Made by a program: the position numbers and the translations under genes
Assembly: GCA_047975545.1 (NCBI GenBank)
Contig: JBKEDS010000001.1
Span: 1 to 29,130, forward strand
DNA length: 29,130 nt
Direction: 5' to 3'
Source of the DNA: JBKEDS01 sp047975545
Lineage (GTDB): Bacteria > Bacteroidota > Bacteroidia > Flavobacteriales > Flavobacteriaceae
Shown here: positions 25,577 to 29,130 of the stretch, piece by piece
How the letters are laid out: each line of letters begins with the position of its first letter
Numbering within the stretch: the first letter of the stretch is position 1
Notes under the pieces: generated by a model
Seen by the model: only the letters and a program-made list of their open reading frames with translations
The model's database searches: none
What the model was told of the DNA's origin: nothing

Positions 25577-26197
25577 ATGGCGGAATTTATAAAAATTTAC
25601 GAAGATAACCCCAACCCCAAAGCCATCGAAAAAGTGGTCGAGGTTTTAAAACGGGGCGGGCTTATAATTTACCCGACCGATACGGTTTACGGCTTGGGTT
25701 GCGATATTACCAATATACGTGCCTTGGAGCGCGTGGCGCAAATTAAGGGCGTAAAGTTGGAAAAGGCCAATTTTTCCTTTGTATGTCACGATTTAAGCCA
25801 TTTAAGCGATTATGTTAAGCAAATAGACACGTCTACCTTTAAAATATTAAAACGTGCCTTGCCCGGCCCATATACCTTTATCCTGCCCGGTGCAAAAAGC
25901 CTGCCCGTTGCTTTTAAAAAGAAAAAAACGGTGGGAATACGGGTGCCTAATAATGCCATAGCTTTAGAAATAGTTAAGCAACTGGGAAATCCTATTATCT
26001 CAACATCCATTCACGACGACGACGAGGTTATAGAATATACCACCGACCCCGAACTTATCTTGGAAAAATGGGGCAATTTAGTCGATTTGGTTGTCGACGG
26101 CGGTTATGGCGATAACGAAGCCTCAACGGTTATCGACTTTTCCGAAGGCCATCCCGTTATTGTTCGCGAGGGAAAGGGCAGTTTGGATGTTTTTTAA
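25577..26197 (+). CDS. YrdC/Sua5-family protein (threonylcarbamoyl-AMP synthase, YciO-like)
   Basis: This 206-residue single-domain YrdC-fold protein shows IIYPTDTVYGLGCDITN (about 31-47), then the KxR-like IKGVKLEKANFSFVC, LPGPYTFILPG and TVGIRVPNN, followed by PIISTSIHDDDE. The family makes threonylcarbamoyl-AMP for the t6A modification of tRNAs that read ANN codons. The replacement of the usual SR(S/P)-NP loop by VKLEKANFSF makes it closer to the YciO branch, whose activity is less certain. It starts 31 bases after the helicase gene and may be cotranscribed with it. Confidence 0.85.
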   Translation: MAEFIKIYEDNPNPKAIEKVVEVLKRGGLIIYPTDTVYGLGCDITNIRALERVAQIKGVKLEKANFSFVCHDLSHLSDYVKQIDTSTFKILKRALPGPYTFILPGAKSLPVAFKKKKTVGIRVPNNAIALEIVKQLGNPIISTSIHDDDEVIEYTTDPELILEKWGNLVDLVVDGGYGDNEASTVIDFSEGHPVIVREGKGSLDVF

Positions 26198-26240
26198 CGA
26201 AGTGGGCGTTATAAAATGTCGTCCCTTTAAATTGCTCTCG

Positions 26241-26270
26241 TTTCTTTCTTTCTTTCTTTCTTTCTTTCTT
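26241..26270. repeat. (TTTC)7 microsatellite
   Basis: Seven perfect TTTC units plus TT fill 26241-26270, 44 bases after the stop of the YrdC-family gene and about 450 bases before cas9. No credible frame crosses it. Tetranucleotide tracts of this length are prone to slipped-strand changes in copy number. Confidence 0.95.
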
Positions 26271-26329
26271 AAAAGTAATTACTTGTCAGTATTTTAAAGA
26301 TTTATTTTACAAAACATTTACTTTCATCC

Positions 26330-26359
26330 TTGTTTTTTGCCTTAAAAGTGCTATTTTTA
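26330..26359 (+). promoter_or_regulatory. Candidate promoter upstream of cas9
   Basis: TTG (26330-26332), 19 bases, then TATTTTTA (26352-26359), one mismatch to TAnnTTTG. If used for cas9, the leader would be about 355 bases and antisense to the whole tracrRNA. No better plus-strand box lies closer to the cas9 start. Confidence 0.3.
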
Positions 26360-26571
26360 GTTCGTCGTGTAGTTTAATATGGGTTATGAAAAGTTTTTAG
26401 AATGAGAAGAGTAATACAAATGTTTTCGTTTTAAGTACTTTAGGTAAAGTTTTGCCTGTGGTTTTATCAAAAAAGCAAAATGTTTGGATATCAAAAAGCC
26501 CCGAAGATAGTCAAGGCACTAAATGTTTTAGCTCACGGGTTGTTATTTTGGTAAAGGGGGGTGTAAAATCG

Positions 26572-26594
26572 AATATTTAGCAAAGCTAAATATT
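26572..26594. repeat. Perfect inverted repeat next to the tracrRNA terminator
   Basis: AATATTTAGC (26572-26581) and GCTAAATATT (26585-26594) form a perfect 10-bp stem with a three-base loop AAA. It lies seven bases beyond the tracrRNA T-run. It may be an operator or an additional hairpin of a read-through transcript. Confidence 0.7.
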
Positions 26595-26600
26595 TGGGCA

Positions 26601-26686
26601 TAAAAAAAACCGCCTGGTTATGGACAAGCGGCGACCCAAATGTTTTCACAACGGAATAATCCTTATTGTGAATTGCTTTCAGATAA
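26601..26686 (-). ncRNA. tracrRNA of the type II CRISPR-Cas system
   Basis: Read on the minus strand, this begins after a TATATTTG -7 box with CTGAAAGCAATTCACAAT (26665-26682), the anti-repeat expected for a Bacteroidota Cas9 repeat starting GTTGTGAATTGCTTTC. It goes on with AAGGATTATTCC (nexus-like hairpin, in the same place as the AAGG element after the anti-repeat in Neisseria tracrRNA) and GTTGTGAAAACAT. It ends in a GC-rich hairpin CCGCTTG...CAGGCGG (26610-26631) with eight T (26602-26609). It would pair with crRNA repeats and guide RNase III processing and Cas9 loading. The repeat sequence itself is not in this window, so the anti-repeat is inferred from family knowledge. Confidence 0.8.
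26665..26682 (-). other. Anti-repeat segment of the tracrRNA
   Basis: The plus strand reads ATTGTGAATTGCTTTCAG, which looks like the 5' part of a type II-C CRISPR repeat. Only a single copy is present and there is no spacing pattern, so it is the anti-repeat and not an array. Confidence 0.75.
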
Positions 26687-26688
26687 GG

Positions 26689-26696
26689 CAAATATA
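26689..26696 (-). promoter_or_regulatory. -7 promoter element of the tracrRNA
   Basis: TATATTTG on the minus strand is an exact TAnnTTTG match, identical to the box of the SRP RNA gene. It predicts a start at about 26684, just before the anti-repeat. It lies 26 bases before the cas9 ATG, so the two are divergent and very close. Confidence 0.6.
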
Positions 26697-26721
26697 AGAA
26701 TAAAAATTAAAATATTAATAA

Positions 26722-29130
26722 ATGAAACGAATTTTAGGATTGGATTTGGGAACCAACAGCATTGGTTGGGCATTAACACAACAGAACTTTGACAAAAAAG
26801 AGGGGCAAATCCATGGCCTAGGGGTAAGGATTATTCCTATGGGTCAAGATGTGCTCGGGAAATTCGATGCCGGACAATCGCACTCTCAAACTTCGGAACG
26901 AACAGGATATAGGGGAGTTAGGCGATTGTACCAACGGGATAATTTACGCCGCGAACGATTGCACCGCGTTTTGAATATTCTCGGGTTTTTACCGAAGCAT
27001 TATGCCGATTCCATCGATTTTGAAAATCGGCTGGGACAATTTAAACCCAATACGGAGGAAAAGATAAATTATCACAAAACCGAGGGAGGGAAATCTGAGT
27101 TCCTTTTTAAGGATTCATTTAATGAAATGTTGGCTGATTTCAAGGAAAAGCAGCCCCAACTTTTCTATACGAAGAAAAGTGGCGAAGAAACCAAAATCCC
27201 TTATGATTGGACATTGTATTACCTACGAAAAAAGGCATTGTCCGCTATACTGACCAAGGAAGAATTGGCTTGGGTCATTCTCAATTTCAATCAAAAAAGA
27301 GGGTATTATCAGCTAAGGGGGGAAGAAATCGAGGGAGATTCCTCGAAGTTGGAAGAGTACCATAGCCTAAAAGTAAAACAAGTTGAAGCAACCGAGGAAA
27401 AAAACGCCAAAGGCACTTGGTATAATGTAATACTGGAAAACGATTGGGTTTATAGAAGGCAAAGCAAAGAGCCCTTGGACGCTTGGATAGGAAAAAACAA
27501 AGAATTTATCGTAACCACCCAATTAGAAAAAGATGGAACTCCAAAATTAGATAAGGAAGGCATTATTAAAAGGAGTTTTAGGGCTGTTAACTCCGAAACG
27601 GACTGGATTGCTATTAAAGCTAAAACCGAACTGGATATAGCGAACTCCAACAAAACAGTCGGCGAGTACATTTACGAAACGCTCCTCATAAATCCAATAC
27701 AAAAAATCCGAGGAAAACTGATTCGAACCATCGAAAGAAAATTTTACAAAGAAGAGTTTGAAAAAATTCTGACGAAACAGATAGCAATACAACCCGAACT
27801 TTTTAACGAAGCCAACTACAACAAGTGTGTTGAGGAACTTTATCCCCGAAATGAAGCCCATCAAAACAGTATAAAAGGAAAGGGATTCCAATATTTGTTT
27901 ACCGATGATATTATCTTTTACCAGCGTCCCTTAAAAAGTCAGAAGTCGAATATTTCCGGTTGCCAGTTGGAGTACCGGATCTATAAAAAGTTGAATACGG
28001 AAACAGGGCTAAAAGAAGAAATCAAAGAACCGGTCAAAGCCATACCCAAATCGCATCCGTTATTTCAGGAATTCAAGACGTGGCAATGGCTACGAAATCT
28101 GCGCATTTACAATAACGATAAAATAGAAAACGGAAGGATTGAAGATGTGACGGTGCAATTACTTCCAAACGAAGAATCCTGGGTAGAACTTTTTGATTTT
28201 TTAAACTCAAAAGCCACTTTGGAGCAAAAACAGTTCATTGAGTTTTTCGTCAAAAAGGGCCTAATCGACAAAAAGTCAAAGGGGCATTTTTCGTGGAATT
28301 ATGTTGGCGACAAGAAATATCCTTTTGCTGAAACCAGAGCCCAATTTATTTCTCGATTGAGTAAGGTCGAAGGAATGGAAAACCCTGAGGAATTCCTTAA
28401 TGGAAAAACAGATACAGGCAATAAATCCACAAGTCGGGAAGAGCAACTATGGCATATTATATATTCGGTTTCCGATGTTCTGGAGTTTAGAAAGGCACTT
28501 GGCTCATTTGCGGAAAAACACCATTTGGACAAGGATTCCTTTGTTGATAATTTCATCAAATTCCCACCCTTTGGTTCCGATTACGGAAGCTACTCCAAAA
28601 AAGCTATAGAAAAACTGTTGCCCTTGATGCGAATGGGCACCTATTGGGATGAAAATGCCGTATTGCCAGAAGAAAAACAGCGCGCCCAAGCCATTATGGA
28701 ACGTGTAAACAGCCTGAATTTAAAAGAGGATTATACGGATAAAGAACTGGCAGAGGCACTTGTGAACGTTGCCGATGATGATATTCCGAAACAGATAGTC
28801 AAGAGTTTTGTGCCGTTTAAGGACAAAAATCCTTTAAAGGGTCTAAATACCTATCAGGCATCCTATTTGGTGTATGGGCGTCATTCCGAAATAGGGGATG
28901 TCCAACAGTGGAAAACGGTGGCGGACATCAACAATTATTTGAAAAAATTCAAGCAACACTCCTTGCGAAACCCTATTGTTGAGCAAGTGGTATTGGAAAC
29001 CCTGCGAGTGGTTCGTGACATCTGGTCGTATTATGGCGAAGGAAAAGAAGGTTTTTTCAACGAAATCCACGTTGAATTGGGCAGGGAAATGAAAAATCCG
29101 GCTGATAAGCGAAAAAAAATCTCAGAACGA
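26722..29130 (+). CDS. cas9: CRISPR-associated endonuclease Cas9, 3' part beyond the window
   Basis: The frame is open from ATG 26722 to the right edge, 803 codons with no stop. RuvC-I is at the start (ILGLDLGTNSIGWAL, catalytic Asp8). The arginine-rich bridge helix is at about 58-90 (RTGYRGVRRLYQRDNLRRERLHR). A long helical recognition lobe runs from about 95 to 740, including LNFNQKRGYYQLRGEE at about 193-208. RuvC-II begins near 780 (NEIHVELGREMKNP), with Glu785 as the expected catalytic acid. HNH, RuvC-III and the PAM-interacting domain are outside the window. The sequence style fits the large (about 1,400-residue) Bacteroidota Cas9 of subtype II-C. The divergent tracrRNA upstream supports an active system. 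Cas1, Cas2 and the array are expected downstream. No damage is visible in the part shown. Confidence 0.95.
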   Translation, partial: MKRILGLDLGTNSIGWALTQQNFDKKEGQIHGLGVRIIPMGQDVLGKFDAGQSHSQTSERTGYRGVRRLYQRDNLRRERLHRVLNILGFLPKHYADSIDFENRLGQFKPNTEEKINYHKTEGGKSEFLFKDSFNEMLADFKEKQPQLFYTKKSGEETKIPYDWTLYYLRKKALSAILTKEELAWVILNFNQKRGYYQLRGEEIEGDSSKLEEYHSLKVKQVEATEEKNAKGTWYNVILENDWVYRRQSKEPLDAWIGKNKEFIVTTQLEKDGTPKLDKEGIIKRSFRAVNSETDWIAIKAKTELDIANSNKTVGEYIYETLLINPIQKIRGKLIRTIERKFYKEEFEKILTKQIAIQPELFNEANYNKCVEELYPRNEAHQNSIKGKGFQYLFTDDIIFYQRPLKSQKSNISGCQLEYRIYKKLNTETGLKEEIKEPVKAIPKSHPLFQEFKTWQWLRNLRIYNNDKIENGRIEDVTVQLLPNEESWVELFDFLNSKATLEQKQFIEFFVKKGLIDKKSKGHFSWNYVGDKKYPFAETRAQFISRLSKVEGMENPEEFLNGKTDTGNKSTSREEQLWHIIYSVSDVLEFRKALGSFAEKHHLDKDSFVDNFIKFPPFGSDYGSYSKKAIEKLLPLMRMGTYWDENAVLPEEKQRAQAIMERVNSLNLKEDYTDKELAEALVNVADDDIPKQIVKSFVPFKDKNPLKGLNTYQASYLVYGRHSEIGDVQQWKTVADINNYLKKFKQHSLRNPIVEQVVLETLRVVRDIWSYYGEGKEGFFNEIHVELGREMKNPADKRKKISER

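Larger units (their letters stand above)
26198..26600. other. Stretch without an assigned gene before the CRISPR-Cas locus
   Basis: This holds the (TTTC)7 tract, a promoter-like pair (TTG 26330-26332, 19 bases, TATTTTTA 26352-26359), two tiny overlapping frames (26379-26405, 8 codons; 26402-26434, 10 codons, joined by ATGA), and a 59-codon frame without a start codon (26401-26580, reading KVLPVVLSKKQNVWISKS in its middle). The last might be a remnant of a gene, but I do not recognise it. A perfect hairpin lies at 26572-26594. Confidence 0.45.

Noticed and set aside
26091..26297. 68-codon frame through the TTTC tract
   Set aside because: Its first half is an out-of-frame reading of the YrdC-family gene and the rest is the microsatellite (repeated Ser/Phe/Leu).
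26665..26682. CRISPR repeat or array before cas9
   Set aside because: Only one repeat-like copy exists and it lies within a transcript with terminator and promoter on the minus strand. It is the tracrRNA anti-repeat.
1..29130. tRNA or rRNA genes
   Set aside because: No cloverleaf with a GGTTCGAATCC-like arm and no rRNA-like stretch was seen. The SRP RNA and tracrRNA are the only structured RNAs I can support.

Overview
This window reads as chromosomal DNA of a member of the Bacteroidota, most likely a flavobacterium (Flavobacteriaceae). Four signs support this: a type IX secretion (T9SS type B) C-terminal sorting domain, lipoproteins with DUF4369-like domains, promoters fitting the Bacteroidota form (TTTG or TTG, about 19 bases, TAnnTTTG) instead of sigma70 boxes, and a Cas9 of the Bacteroidota type. 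I could not run database searches, so family names come from motifs read by eye.

Layout. Positions 1-3552 are a cell-surface block: the 3' part of a long repeat-containing surface or fibre protein, an overlapping LamG-like secreted protein, and a T9SS-sorted protein. Positions 3749-5549 (minus) hold a glutamine cyclotransferase lipoprotein and a small membrane protein. The SRP RNA gene lies at 5638-5738, followed by an SDR oxidoreductase. From 6803 to 10964 an ABC-F ATPase sits between two DUF4369-like lipoprotein genes. A gene-poor stretch (10965-11797) holds a dispersed repeat and two terminator-like hairpins. From 11798 to 26197 there are mostly housekeeping and envelope genes: D-Ala-D-Ala dipeptidase, DEAD-box helicase, a DUF3052-like protein, a TonB-type energy transducer, a universal stress protein, RecG, an M1 aminopeptidase, an acyltransferase, a patatin-like lipase, a small membrane protein, a UvrD/PcrA helicase and a YrdC/Sua5-family protein.

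The accessory system is at the right edge. A type II CRISPR-Cas locus begins at about 26600, with a tracrRNA gene on the minus strand directly upstream of, and divergent from, a cas9 gene whose first 803 codons run off the end of the window. No CRISPR array, cas1 or cas2 is present here. They would be expected to the right. The 520-base stretch before cas9 also carries a (TTTC)7 microsatellite, a 10-bp perfect hairpin and an unexplained reading frame.

The most unusual non-coding feature is a dispersed repeat of about 100-125 bases with a GCCCATtATGGGC-type palindrome at one end. It is present in three copies (3617, 11103 and, inverted, 21485). One copy ends four bases before the start codon of the patatin-like gene. 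I found no completely new gene system. The CRISPR-Cas9 locus and the repeat family are the parts most worth following up.
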